Assembly (NCBI RefSeq): GCF_049800835.1
Contig: NZ_JBNAFU010000001.1
Span: 1,426,001-1,490,000 of the forward strand
DNA length: 64,000 nucleotides
Origin: Dinoroseobacter sp049800835
Lineage (GTDB): Bacteria > Pseudomonadota > Alphaproteobacteria > Rhodobacterales > Rhodobacteraceae
Direction: 5' to 3'
In this document: positions 12,324 through 24,374 of the stretch, piece after piece
Layout of the letters: each line of letters opens with the position of its first letter
Position numbering within the stretch: the first letter of the stretch is position 1
The notes under the pieces: generated by a model
What the model was told of the DNA's origin: nothing
Databases searched by the model: none
Seen by the model: only the letters and a program-made list of their open reading frames with translations
Translations under genes and position numbers: made by a program

Positions 12324-12603
12324 GTAAGCCGGTCCCGGATCGTATCCGGGATGAGATCGTCCGGCGGACGATCACAAGGCGCAGCGCCGAGGAGCGCAAG
12401 CTCCGAGGATGACCACTATGGAGACCTTCGGGATCGGCTAGTGAATGCGGCGGTTAACCCGCATTCCGTGTTCTGAAGAGATATGAGGACGGCCTGATCA
12501 AGGACGCCTTGAGCAGCGCCCTTTTATGCCCAGCCGTTCCGAAGAACGGGTTACGGGCTGCTAAGTGTTCCACGTTTCCGAGCGAACTCAAAAAGCCAGG
12601 AAC

Positions 12604-14073
<1,470 letters not shown>

Positions 14074-14316
14074 TGAAACGCCGCAATCGCGACGTTCTTG
14101 ACAGAAAGAACCTCTGCACATCATCCCTCGAAGGCTAACCCGAGGGATATCTCTGTTTGCAGTTCATCCTCCAAAGAGAACAAGAACCGACAAACAGTGA
14201 AGCTGACACCTTATCATCAGATCGCCGAAGCAACCCTAAAGGCGTAGAGATATACAAAAGTCAGTCAGTCGACATTTTCAACCAAACCGCCCGCATATCC
14301 CTTCAGAATATATCAC

Positions 14317-14330
14317 AATGTCAAAGAGCG
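14317..14330 (-). promoter_or_regulatory. rRNA leader boxA-like antitermination site
   Basis: The minus strand reads GCTCTTTGACATTG in the leader between promoter and 16S, close to the boxA consensus (TGCTCTTTRACA) bound by NusB/S10. The rest of the 14074-14417 leader has no gene. Confidence 0.65.
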
Positions 14331-14424
14331 TGAGGGTCACAAGCACTGGTTGCGCCGTAGAGCGGCGCGCCCGCTTGCTTCCCTCGGAAGTCCCGGTCGG
14401 CGTGTCCGCCGCTCGGTGAAGGGG

Positions 14425-14453
14425 TATTTACGGATCGACTCAGATCTCTGCAA
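14425..14453 (-). promoter_or_regulatory. rRNA operon promoter
   Basis: On the minus strand a -35 TTGCAG (14448-14453) and a -10 TAAATA (14425-14430) are separated by 17 bp. Just upstream (about 14460-14485) is a run of A and T blocks (CTAAAAAAAAGGGCTTTTTG) resembling an UP element. Transcription should start near 14418. Confidence 0.65.
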
Positions 14454-14953
14454 GAGGTTTTTTCACAAAAAGCCCTTTTTTTTAGCCTGCTCTAATTTCA
14501 TAAATTTTTTCAGATAGTTATCTGCACCTAGATAGCCGAAACAGGCTCTGCCGCAGGTTTTGCCCGGATTGACGAAGCGTCGGCTGGGTGCTGAGAGGCC
14601 AGACAGGGATCTTGTACGTTTTGTAGCAGTCTCCAACGACCCTTATTACATTTTGTAACACCCCGGGGACCGCGGACAGGCCGGACTTGCTGCCCCACTT
14701 GCGGCGCCCAGAACAGACGTTTGGTCGGCCCCGGGATCGGGGGAGGCGCGACCGGTATGGGCGCGGGAACACCTCGGCGCCCGGGGCCTGATCTCGGCAA
14801 CCTGCACGCGGGCGCGCACCGCAGAAATACGCCATCGGCTCAACCGCGCTGCGGACGGGTCAGACCATGGATGTGCTTCGCAGGCGGGCAGCATTGGCGA
14901 AGTTCACGTCAGGTGCCTCCGGTCTGTGAAGCGGCAACGGCCCGCGCGTGCCG
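14454..14953. other. 500-bp region without a recognised gene
   Basis: It lies between the rRNA promoter and the end of msrQ. The short open frames here overlap one another on both strands and have no family resemblance or ribosome site. The one notable sequence is the dyad TTACA-TTT-TGTAA at 14646-14658, in a locally AT-rich patch of GC-rich DNA. Confidence 0.6.
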
Positions 14954-15574
14954 TCAGGCGCGCGTGGCCCCCGGGGCGGGTGCGCGTCTGGGCAGTTTGA
15001 GCCGGGCGGCCAGCAAGCCGAGCGTGATCGCAAGGTAGCTCAGCGCCTCGACCTCCCACACCTTCTGGACCATGACGAAATGGACGGCCCCGAGCAGGAT
15101 CGCCGGATAGACCAGCTTGTGCAGTTTCTGCCAGGCCGCCGCCCCCATCCTGCGCAATGACCGGTTGTTGGAGGTGATCGCCAAGGGCACGAGCAGTACG
15201 AAGCCGACCATGCCGATGGTGATGTAGGGGCGCTTGTAGATATCCTTGAGCATCTGGTCCCAATAGAGCTGCATATCCAGAAGCACCCAGGTCGCCAGAT
15301 GCAGGATGACGTAGACAAACGCCAGAAGGCCGATCGGGCGCCGCCACTTGATCAGGTTGATCCCGGCAAAACGACGCAGCGGTGTGATCGCAAGGCCCGC
15401 GATCAGAAGTTGCAGCGCAATGAGGCCGAGTTCATGCTCGATGACCTTCACCGGATCCACGCCGAGGCTGCCGCGCGCGGCCTGAAAGAACAGCCACGCC
15501 ACCGGCAGGGGCGCCAGCGCATAGAAAGCCCAGTTGGGCACGCGCCGGGCGAAGGAATTGATCGCGTTGCGCAT
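14954..15574 (-). CDS. msrQ: MsrQ haem-binding membrane subunit of methionine sulfoxide reductase
   Basis: A 206-residue inner-membrane protein of the ferric-reductase-like (YedZ) family that passes electrons from the quinone pool or a flavin donor to MsrP. About six hydrophobic helices are visible, with conserved His in HELGLIALQL, YVILHLATW and WQKLHKLVYP and a final one in GAVHFVMV; these are candidate haem ligands. Its ATG shares one base with the msrP stop (TGATG), so the two are translationally coupled. Confidence 0.93.
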   Translation of the reverse strand: MRNAINSFARRVPNWAFYALAPLPVAWLFFQAARGSLGVDPVKVIEHELGLIALQLLIAGLAITPLRRFAGINLIKWRRPIGLLAFVYVILHLATWVLLDMQLYWDQMLKDIYKRPYITIGMVGFVLLVPLAITSNNRSLRRMGAAAWQKLHKLVYPAILLGAVHFVMVQKVWEVEALSYLAITLGLLAARLKLPRRAPAPGATRA

Positions 15575-16485
15575 CAGATGAATTTTGTCAGGTCCATACC
15601 CGCGTAAAGGCTTGCGACCTCTTCCTCGTAGCCATTGAACATCAGGGTCGGACGGCGTTTGGCGAACAGGCCATCGCCGATGCGGCGTTCGGTGGCTTGC
15701 GACCAGCGCGGATGATCCACCGTGGGGTTCACGTTGGAGTAGAAGCCATACTCACGTGGCTGGAGCATGTTCCAAGTTGCAGGCGGCTGCGTATCGGTGA
15801 AGCTGATCCGCACGATGGATTTGATCGACTTGAACCCGTATTTCCAGGGCACGACCAGGCGGATCGGTGCGCCGTTCTGCTTCGGCATGGGCTCGCCGTA
15901 GATCCCGGTGCCCATCAGGGTCAGGGGGTGCATCGCCTCGTCCATGCGCAGCCCTTCGCGATAGGGCCAGTCGATGTTGCTGCGCGCCAGGCCCGGCATC
16001 TCGGACGGACGCTCCAACGTTTCGAAGGCCACATATTTTGCGCCCGGCTGCGGGCTGAACTTGTTCAGTATCTTGCTCAGTTCGATCCCGTTCCACGGGA
16101 TGACCATCGACCACGCCTCGACGCAGCGGAAGCGGTAGATGCGTTCTTCGACCTCCGCCTCGTCGATCAGATCCGCCAGATCATATGTCCCGGGGCGATC
16201 GACAAGGCCGTCGACCTTCACCGACCACGGATCGATCGTCATCTGGCCTGCATACTTCGCAGGATCGTCCTTGCCCGTGCCGAACTCGTAGAAGTTGTTG
16301 TACGCCTTGATGTCCTCAAGCGTGTTCGGCGTTTCGCCCCCGGCAAAATCCCGGGCCGCAGCGGGCAGCGGCAGGATCGTGGCTGCACCCATGGCAGCCG
16401 CCCCACGCAGCAGGGCGCGGCGGTTCAGGAACACCTCCTTCGGGGTAACATCGGCATAGGTCAGGTCGGTGCGAAAGCGGCGCAT
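15574..16485 (-). CDS. msrP: MsrP periplasmic methionine-sulfoxide reductase, molybdopterin subunit
   Basis: Molybdenum-cofactor enzyme (YedY family) that repairs oxidised methionine in periplasmic proteins. The start at 16485 has a GGAGA ribosome site 8 nt upstream and gives 303 residues. A twin-arginine signal is present (NRRALLRG at 21-28, then a hydrophobic stretch ending AAA at 42-44), as expected for folded cofactor export. C121 in YRFRCVEAWSM is the Mo-coordinating cysteine. It is cotranscribed with msrQ. The modABC molybdate importer elsewhere in the window may feed its cofactor. Confidence 0.95.
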   Translation of the reverse strand: MRRFRTDLTYADVTPKEVFLNRRALLRGAAAMGAATILPLPAAARDFAGGETPNTLEDIKAYNNFYEFGTGKDDPAKYAGQMTIDPWSVKVDGLVDRPGTYDLADLIDEAEVEERIYRFRCVEAWSMVIPWNGIELSKILNKFSPQPGAKYVAFETLERPSEMPGLARSNIDWPYREGLRMDEAMHPLTLMGTGIYGEPMPKQNGAPIRLVVPWKYGFKSIKSIVRISFTDTQPPATWNMLQPREYGFYSNVNPTVDHPRWSQATERRIGDGLFAKRRPTLMFNGYEEEVASLYAGMDLTKFI

Positions 16486-16876
16486 GAAACTCTCCGTCTT
16501 GGGTCTGGGCAACAGGTAGCGATAAGTGGTCCGGTTTCCAAAGCAAGTTGCCTCACGTTTGAGAGGGTGATTGCAACAATTGGCCGGGCCCGCGACGGAC
16601 GGACTTGGGCCCGCTTGGGTCGCAGCCACTCACCGGGGTGTGATAATTGCTTCAAATCGCGGCAAAATATCCAGCTCCGCCGCAGCAAATCATCACATCA
16701 AATCACCCATAAGTGACTAGAAGCCGAAAATCCGCATGGCTTAGTCAGGTTCTTTTTCCCGTCAAGGTCCGCAGAACAGCTTCGGCGGAAAGCCCCGGTC
16801 GAAAACGCGCCTAAATACCGCTCACCAACACTCAAGGGGAGGCATGGTGCCGCCCCGGACATCAGGAGATTGACAC

Positions 16877-17368
16877 ATGATCCGCAGAACTTTCCTTGCC
16901 GCATCCGCAGCCGTCATGATGGCAGGTTCCGCCTTTGCCATGGATAAGGACGATCCGGCAAAGGACATCGTGGACATCGCGATCGAGGCAGGCAGCTTCA
17001 CCACGCTGGTCGCCGCCGTGGAAGCCGCAGGTCTGGTCGACACGTTGAAGGGCGAGGGCCCGTTCACGGTGTTCGCGCCGACCGACGAGGCATTCGCCGC
17101 CCTGCCCGAGGGCACGGTTGAAGATTTGCTGAAGCCGGAGAACAAGGACCAGTTGACGGCGATCCTGACCTACCACGTGATCCCAGCCAAGGTGATGTCG
17201 GGCGATCTGTCCAACAACATGACAGCAGGCACCGTCCAGGGCAGCGATGTGACCATCATGACCGAAGGCGGCGTGACCGTTGAGGGCGCAAGCGTTGTTT
17301 CCGCCGACATCGAAGCGTCCAACGGCGTGATCCACGTTATCGACGCCGTGATCTTGCCCTCGAGCTGA
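16877..17368 (+). CDS. exported fasciclin (FAS1) domain protein
   Basis: 163 residues with a Sec signal peptide (MIRRTFLAASAAVMMAGSAFA) and a single FAS1 domain over the rest. The FAS1 H1 box (GPFTVFAPTDEAFAALP) and H2-like end (SNGVIHVIDAVILP) are both present, as is the YHVIPA segment. The ribosome site AGGAG precedes the ATG. FAS1 domains usually mediate adhesion or matrix contact; no enzymatic function is implied. A closely similar lipoprotein gene follows, separated by a terminator. Confidence 0.93.
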   Translation: MIRRTFLAASAAVMMAGSAFAMDKDDPAKDIVDIAIEAGSFTTLVAAVEAAGLVDTLKGEGPFTVFAPTDEAFAALPEGTVEDLLKPENKDQLTAILTYHVIPAKVMSGDLSNNMTAGTVQGSDVTIMTEGGVTVEGASVVSADIEASNGVIHVIDAVILPSS

Positions 17369-17389
17369 TCCGGCCCACGTTAGCGATTG

Positions 17390-17419
17390 GGGACAGCCCG
17401 CCATGGGCTGTCCCTTTTT
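17390..17419 (+). terminator. rho-independent terminator after first FAS1 gene
   Basis: GGGACAGCCC and GGGCTGTCCC pair perfectly (10 bp) around GCCAT and are followed directly by TTTTT. It lies 21 bp past the stop of the first fasciclin gene, so the second must have its own promoter or rely on readthrough. Confidence 0.9.
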
Positions 17420-17453
17420 ACTTGAACTGCAAAAAAGGAGCGGGAGGACACTC

Positions 17454-17954
17454 ATGATGAACCGACGCACCACACTCAAATCACTTGTTGCCGTAGGGGC
17501 GCTGACGGCCCTGACAGCATGCGGAACCAACACCGGCGAAGGGACAGCGTCAATCGCGCGCCTCGTCACGACGAGCCCCGATTTCTCGACGCTACTGGCG
17601 GCGGCTTCCGCGGCAGACCTGACTGATGTGCTGGCCAGCGAAGGCCCGCTGACGGTCTTTGCGCCGACCAATGAGGCGTTCGCCGCGCTGCCCGAAGGCA
17701 CGCTGGAAACGCTGCTGCTGCCCGAGAACAAGGAAACGCTCGCGCAGATCATCTCCTATCACGTGGTTCCCGGCTCCTATCCGGCAGGCTCGCTGGTGGG
17801 CAACACCGGCTCGCTGACCACGGCCGAAGGCGGGACCGTGGCCATTGACGGCACCGGCACCAGCGTGAAGGTCAACGACGCGTTCGTGACCCAGGCGAAC
17901 ATCGCCGCATCGAACGGCGTGATCCACGCCATCGATTCTGTCATGCTTCCCTGA
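17454..17954 (+). CDS. fasciclin (FAS1) domain lipoprotein
   Basis: 166 residues from tandem ATGs at 17454/17457, with GGAGG 6 nt before the first. The N-terminus MMNRRTTLKSLVAVGALTALTAC is a lipoprotein signal with lipobox LTAC; Asp is absent at +2 (CGTN), so outer-membrane sorting is plausible. One FAS1 domain follows with GPLTVFAPTNEAFAALPEG and SNGVIHAIDSVMLP. It shares long near-identical stretches with the preceding protein, so the pair looks like a duplication followed by a change of export signal. Confidence 0.93.
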   Translation: MMNRRTTLKSLVAVGALTALTACGTNTGEGTASIARLVTTSPDFSTLLAAASAADLTDVLASEGPLTVFAPTNEAFAALPEGTLETLLLPENKETLAQIISYHVVPGSYPAGSLVGNTGSLTTAEGGTVAIDGTGTSVKVNDAFVTQANIAASNGVIHAIDSVMLP

Positions 17955-18046
17955 CGATGCCCCGCCCGGCCGCGTCGCTCACGCGTGGCCGGGCTTGCCG
18001 CCCCTGCCCGCCTGCGCCACTGTGCCCGCAACTTGGGGAGGGTTGA

Positions 18047-18811
18047 ATGCAACAGAATTCCGAAAAGAAGACGGCCATTGTCACGGGCGCAGCGCGCGGT
18101 ATCGGGCTGGCGACGACTCAGTTGTTTCTGGAGAATGGCTACAGGGTCGCGATGGTGGACCGCGACGTCCCGGCCCTGTCCGAGGCGGCGGCTGGTTTGG
18201 ACGAGGTTCTGACCATCGACTGCGACGTGTCGAACCCGCAGGCCGTCCCCCGCATGATTTCCGACACGCTGGACCGGTTCGGACGGATCGACGCGTTGGT
18301 CAACAATGCAGGCGTCGCCGATTTCGGGCCCATCGAGGAGACCGGGTTCGACCGTTGGAGAACGGTGATGGCCACCAATCTGGACGGGGTGTTTTTGTGC
18401 ACGCATCACGCCACGCCCGCGCTGAAGGAGACACGCGGTGCGATCGTGAACATCGGGTCGATCTCCGGCCTGCGCGCGTCCACCCTGCGCGTGGCCTACG
18501 GGACGTCGAAGGGCGCGGTCATCCACCTGACCAAGCAACATGCGGCGGAACTTGGGGAGTACGGGATTCGGGCGAACTGCGTCTGCCCGGGGCCAGTGCG
18601 CACGAAGCTGGCGATGGCCGTTCATTCACAGGACATCATCGATGCCTATCACGACGCGATCCCACTGAACCGCTACGGGTCGGAGCGCGAAATCGCGGAA
18701 GTGATCGTGTTCCTGTGTTCAGACAAGGCCAGCTACGTTACCGGCCAGGTCATCGCCGCAGACGGCGGCTTTGACTCAACGGGCATCGGCTTGCCCGCCT
18801 TGCGCGCCTGA
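18047..18811 (+). CDS. SDR family NAD(P)-dependent oxidoreductase
   Basis: A 254-residue classical short-chain dehydrogenase. The cofactor motif TGAARGIG is at 14-21, NNAG follows strand 4, the catalytic Ser is in NIGSISG and the YxxxK pair is in VAYGTSK. The Asp after the second strand (VDRD) suggests NAD preference. The ribosome site GGGGAGG precedes the ATG. Substrate cannot be told from sequence. It is not obviously operonic with the fasciclin genes. Confidence 0.92.
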   Translation: MQQNSEKKTAIVTGAARGIGLATTQLFLENGYRVAMVDRDVPALSEAAAGLDEVLTIDCDVSNPQAVPRMISDTLDRFGRIDALVNNAGVADFGPIEETGFDRWRTVMATNLDGVFLCTHHATPALKETRGAIVNIGSISGLRASTLRVAYGTSKGAVIHLTKQHAAELGEYGIRANCVCPGPVRTKLAMAVHSQDIIDAYHDAIPLNRYGSEREIAEVIVFLCSDKASYVTGQVIAADGGFDSTGIGLPALRA

Positions 18812-18823
18812 CGCGCGCGGGCA
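18792..18823. terminator. GC-rich hairpin spanning the SDR stop codon
   Basis: TGCCCGC (18792-18798) pairs with GCGGGCA (18817-18823), with an inner GCGCG/CGCGC stem. It sits between the convergent SDR gene and the small membrane-protein gene. No T-run is present. Confidence 0.45.
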
Positions 18824-18826
18824 GCC

Positions 18827-18946
18827 TCAGACAAACAGGGCAGCAGCCACCGACAGGCCGGAGATGGTGACAAACAGCATATAGGCAATCTTTGCCGTGT
18901 CGTGGTCCGGCTTTGCAACGGTCTGATTTGCGGTCTCAATCTGCAT
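18827..18946 (-). CDS. small single-span membrane protein (39 aa)
   Basis: A short frame with good features: ATG at 18944-18946, GGGAG about 9 nt upstream and stop TGA at 18827. The product has a polar N-terminal half (MQIETANQTVAKPDHDTAK) and a hydrophobic second half (about residues 20-39) ending at the carboxyl terminus, so an inner-membrane tail-anchored topology is likely. I recognise no family. It is convergent with the SDR and lies upstream of the nuclease-like gene on the same strand, with 119 bp between them. Confidence 0.6.
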   Translation of the reverse strand: MQIETANQTVAKPDHDTAKIAYMLFVTISGLSVAAALFV

Positions 18947-19064
18947 TTCGGGTACTCCCTTCACACACTCTACTGCGTTGGTTACGACGCGGATACGCGC
19001 GCCGCAGACCGGTCTAATGTCGGCCCGTGACCGCCATTGGTCCGCAAGAAGACCATTCCAAGAC

Positions 19065-19481
19065 TTATTGCGGCACCCCTGTGGCGAGGTCTTCGATCTG
19101 GCAGGTCGCGCTGGCCTTCAGGTGCGCGCGGGCTTCGGGCGCTTCGTAGCGGCGGTACCGTCCGTCGGAGTTTGCCGGACAATCGAGCGCCAGTCCGGCA
19201 GAGACCAGCGCCTGTCCGATATCCTCCCCATCGGCAAAGCAGGTGCCCGACCAATAGCTGAGCAGACCGCTGCCCTGCATCCGGCACGTCACCATCTTTC
19301 CGGCCACGAAATCCTCGACCAGACGCTTGGCCTGCGCGCCCTGGTCCGAGTTCGCGTGCGGCAGGTCGATACCGTCGAGCCGTACAGCCGTTCCGGACAT
19401 AACAAGCGTTCCGGCATCCGCAACATAGACGTCGCCCTGGGGGGCCGCGAGCAACAATACAAATGCAACCAGTGGGATCAT
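19065..19481 (-). CDS. exported staphylococcal-nuclease-like protein lacking catalytic residues
   Basis: 138 residues with a hydrophobic N-terminus (signal peptide, about 1-15) and an SNase (thermonuclease) fold signature: VYVADAGTLVMSG, then VRLDGIDLPH, then a helix (AQAKRLVEDFVAGK) and a LVSAGLA segment. In active enzymes the metal and catalytic residues sit in DGDT, in the Glu of D(T/A)PE and in an Arg of YGR. Here these are DAGT, DLPH and a region without the Arg; only R34 and D39 remain. Four Cys suggest periplasmic disulfides. AGGAGG precedes the ATG. Nuclease activity is unlikely; a binding role is inferred. Confidence 0.75.
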   Translation of the reverse strand: MIPLVAFVLLLAAPQGDVYVADAGTLVMSGTAVRLDGIDLPHANSDQGAQAKRLVEDFVAGKMVTCRMQGSGLLSYWSGTCFADGEDIGQALVSAGLALDCPANSDGRYRRYEAPEARAHLKASATCQIEDLATGVPQ

Positions 19482-19595
19482 AAGACCCTCCTTGCTTCGT
19501 CATGAAAACGTTACAATGATAGCACGTTGTACCTTGCGTATCAAAAATAAACTTTTTGTTTCTTTTTTTGAGATTTCGGGTTTAGAAATGTCGAC

Positions 19596-19823
19596 GTGAA
19601 AATCGGAACGATCATATCGCGTGCGCGCCGAGCCACTGGCCTGAAGCAAAAGGAGCTTGCCGAAGCGGCGGGTGTGCATGTTCAGACGCTGAAACGTCTG
19701 GAGGGGGGATCAGGTGCCGGGTATGAAACGGTCAAAGCTCTTGAGAAAGCGTTAAGAAAGAACGGCGCCCGCTGGGAAGAGACAGACAAGGGCGTGCGGC
19801 TGACCGTGGAACTTGGGGATTAG
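19596..19823 (+). CDS. small XRE-family HTH protein
   Basis: 75 residues from a GTG start with no visible ribosome site. The HTH is canonical (IISRARRATGLKQKELAEAAGVHVQTLKRLEGG, about residues 5-40). A short C-terminal tail reads GARWEETDKGVRLTVELGD and resembles those of small antitoxin-like or phage-type regulators. No toxin-like partner is adjacent. The upstream gap is very AT-rich and holds the dyad TACAA-N10-TTGTA (19512-19531), a possible operator. An out-of-frame ATG-TCG-ACG-TGA overlaps the GTG. Confidence 0.8.
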   Translation: MKIGTIISRARRATGLKQKELAEAAGVHVQTLKRLEGGSGAGYETVKALEKALRKNGARWEETDKGVRLTVELGD

Positions 19824-19865
19824 CACCACGCGCCGACGGCGGCGCGTGGCTGGCGTTGGGGCGCG

Positions 19866-20390
19866 TTAGCCGCCCTGGGCCGCGGTGCATTCCCGCGCGG
19901 CTTCGATGGCCTTCATGGTACCATCCAGACTGATCGCAAAGGAAAATTCCGAATTCGGCAGGACCACGGCCGTGTATTGCTGCATGATGTCCGTAACGAA
20001 TTGCGGATCATCCGTGACCACGTAACCGCCGGTGTACCCGTCCCGCAGGCTGGTGGTCAGCGTGCGCGCCGTGCCCACGTACAGGTTCTCGCCAATCAGC
20101 ACCGCAACCGGGTCCTCCCCGGACGTCAGGCCAATGTCCGCCTTGGTGAACACGCCCAGATAGCCGACACCGCGATCTGCTGTCAGGCCCATCTGCACGA
20201 CGTTCTCATTGGCATCAACGCTTTCGATCATGCAGGTCTTGCGGTCTTCGTTGACGAAGATGCTCCAGCCTTCGACGCTGCCGTACGGTGTGAAGGTCGT
20301 GCTCTCGGATGGCAGGACATCAGTGTTTGCGGAAGCCACAGATGCCGTGCCTGTGATGAAAAGGGCGGCCAAGAGGGTCTTGAAGGTCAT
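19866..20390 (-). CDS. exported hypothetical protein
   Basis: 174 residues with a Sec signal peptide (MTFKTLLAALFITGTASVASA). The mature part is beta-rich and contains a WSIFVNEDRKTCMIES segment and a C-terminal Cys (ARECTAAQGG) that could pair with it. This layout resembles small periplasmic proteins common in Rhodobacteraceae, but I cannot name a family. Its start codon is preceded by AGGAGAC. It is likely monocistronic, since the clpB terminator lies upstream. Confidence 0.7.
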   Translation of the reverse strand: MTFKTLLAALFITGTASVASANTDVLPSESTTFTPYGSVEGWSIFVNEDRKTCMIESVDANENVVQMGLTADRGVGYLGVFTKADIGLTSGEDPVAVLIGENLYVGTARTLTTSLRDGYTGGYVVTDDPQFVTDIMQQYTAVVLPNSEFSFAISLDGTMKAIEAARECTAAQGG

Positions 20391-20467
20391 GTATCGTCTC
20401 CTGAGTGTGGATCGTCAGCTTGAAAATGCCCTTCGAGTTAGCCGCGTGCCCTTACGACATGCAATGC

Positions 20468-20494
20468 AAAAAGGGCCCCATCGGGGGCCCTTTT
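20468..20494 (-). terminator. clpB rho-independent terminator
   Basis: AAAAGGGCCCC and GGGGCCCTTTT pair around a short loop, about 10 bp past the clpB stop. Read on the minus strand it ends in a T-run (20468-20472). Confidence 0.9.
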
Positions 20495-20502
20495 GATGAG
20501 AT

Positions 20503-23118
<2,616 letters not shown>

Positions 23119-23196
23119 CGGTCTCTCCTTTTTTCCAAGCGCTTGCCCGGTTCGACGCCCGCCCGGCGGCACGTCGTATCGCAAGCCTCCCATCTC

Positions 23197-23227
23197 AAAT
23201 GGGCGTGAAGAAAGCGTTGCGCAAGGG
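23197..23227 (-). promoter_or_regulatory. heat-shock (RpoH) type promoter of clpB
   Basis: On the minus strand CCCTTGCGC (-35, 23219-23227) and CCCATTT (-10, 23197-23203) are separated by 15 bp. This fits the sigma32 pattern CTTG…CCCATNT. Its position about 80 bp before the clpB start, and the known heat-shock control of clpB, support it. Confidence 0.65.
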
Positions 23228-23336
23228 CAACAGAGTGGGAATGGGAGCAGTTTTTTCCACACCTGAACGAAGGCCACAGACCTGTTACAGTGGTGGCGCA
23301 GTCTTTGGCTCATTTTTCAGACGGAGGAATTTTCAG

Positions 23337-24338
23337 ATGTTCCGATTGGCAACCTATAATCTTGAGAACCTTGAGGAGGATCAGGACGGCGGGAGCGATC
23401 CAACCTTTGCCGCCCGTGCCGCCGTGATCCGCCCTGCGCTAGAGCGGCTGCGTGCGGATATCATCTGCTTTCAGGAGATCAACGGACAGGAACGCCCAGG
23501 TGCGAAGCGCGATATCCTAGCCCTGCGAGAGTTGCTGACCACGACCCGGTACGCGGATCATCAGTTGATAACCACCAAGACCGAAAGCGGAAACGAGGCC
23601 TATAACGAGCGCAACCTCGTCACCGCGCTGCCGCCGGGTTGGGAGGTTCTGGACACCCAGCAGATCAACCAGGACCGGATGGAGGCGCCAGTATTCAAGC
23701 GCACCGTCCTGCCGGGAGAGGAAGCCAAGCCCCAACGCTGGGAACGTCCGCTTCTGTATGTGCAGGCGCGCCCGCCGGGGGGAACGGTCCTGCATATCCT
23801 GAACGTGCATTTCAAGTCGAAGCTGGCCACGCGGTTTGCCCCGCTGATGGAGGACCGGTTCACCTGGAACAGCGCGTCCGGGTGGGCGGAGGGGTTTTTC
23901 CTGTCATCGGTCAAGCGCGTGGGGGCGGCCCTGGAGGCGCGGCTGGTCATCGACGACATCTTCGACACTGACCCAGACGCCCGTATCGTGATCGCGGGTG
24001 ACTTCAATGCGCTGTCGGACGAGGTGCCGGTGATGGCCGTGCGCGGCCGTGTGGAGGAGACCGGCAATGGCGCGCTGGCCGGCCGCGTGATGATCCCGCT
24101 GGAGGACAACGTGCCGGAATCGTCGCGGTTCACCCTCTATCACCATGGGCACGGCGAGATGATCGACCACATTCTGGCGTCACGTAACATGCTGGCAGCC
24201 TTCAGCCATACCGAGATCCACAACGAAATCCTGCCCGACGAATCCATCGCGTTTCGCGGCGATGCGGATTTCCCGGAGCCCGACCACGCCCCGGTCGTGG
24301 CCGCGTTCCATGACGATCTATGGCAGGCAGTGAGCTAA
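23337..24338 (+). CDS. endonuclease/exonuclease/phosphatase family protein
   Basis: 333 residues from the ATG at 23337, preceded by GGAGG. The EEP fold motifs run in order: LATYNLENL (metal Asn), CFQEINGQE (catalytic Glu), LNVHFKSK, AGDFNALSDE (Asp/Asn pair), MIDHILASRN and EPDHAPVVAAF, where the usual SDH is PDH with the catalytic His kept. There is no signal peptide, so it is cytosolic. Substrate (nucleic acid or phosphoester) is not determinable. Divergent from clpB. Confidence 0.9.
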   Translation: MFRLATYNLENLEEDQDGGSDPTFAARAAVIRPALERLRADIICFQEINGQERPGAKRDILALRELLTTTRYADHQLITTKTESGNEAYNERNLVTALPPGWEVLDTQQINQDRMEAPVFKRTVLPGEEAKPQRWERPLLYVQARPPGGTVLHILNVHFKSKLATRFAPLMEDRFTWNSASGWAEGFFLSSVKRVGAALEARLVIDDIFDTDPDARIVIAGDFNALSDEVPVMAVRGRVEETGNGALAGRVMIPLEDNVPESSRFTLYHHGHGEMIDHILASRNMLAAFSHTEIHNEILPDESIAFRGDADFPEPDHAPVVAAFHDDLWQAVS

Positions 24339-24374
24339 AAACGCGAGCCTTTGCCGCCTGCGCCGCAGAAATGC

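Noticed and set aside
14518..14894. Overlapping frames on both strands between rRNA promoter and msrQ
   Set aside because: No ribosome site, no family resemblance, several frames overlap each other; treated as non-coding.
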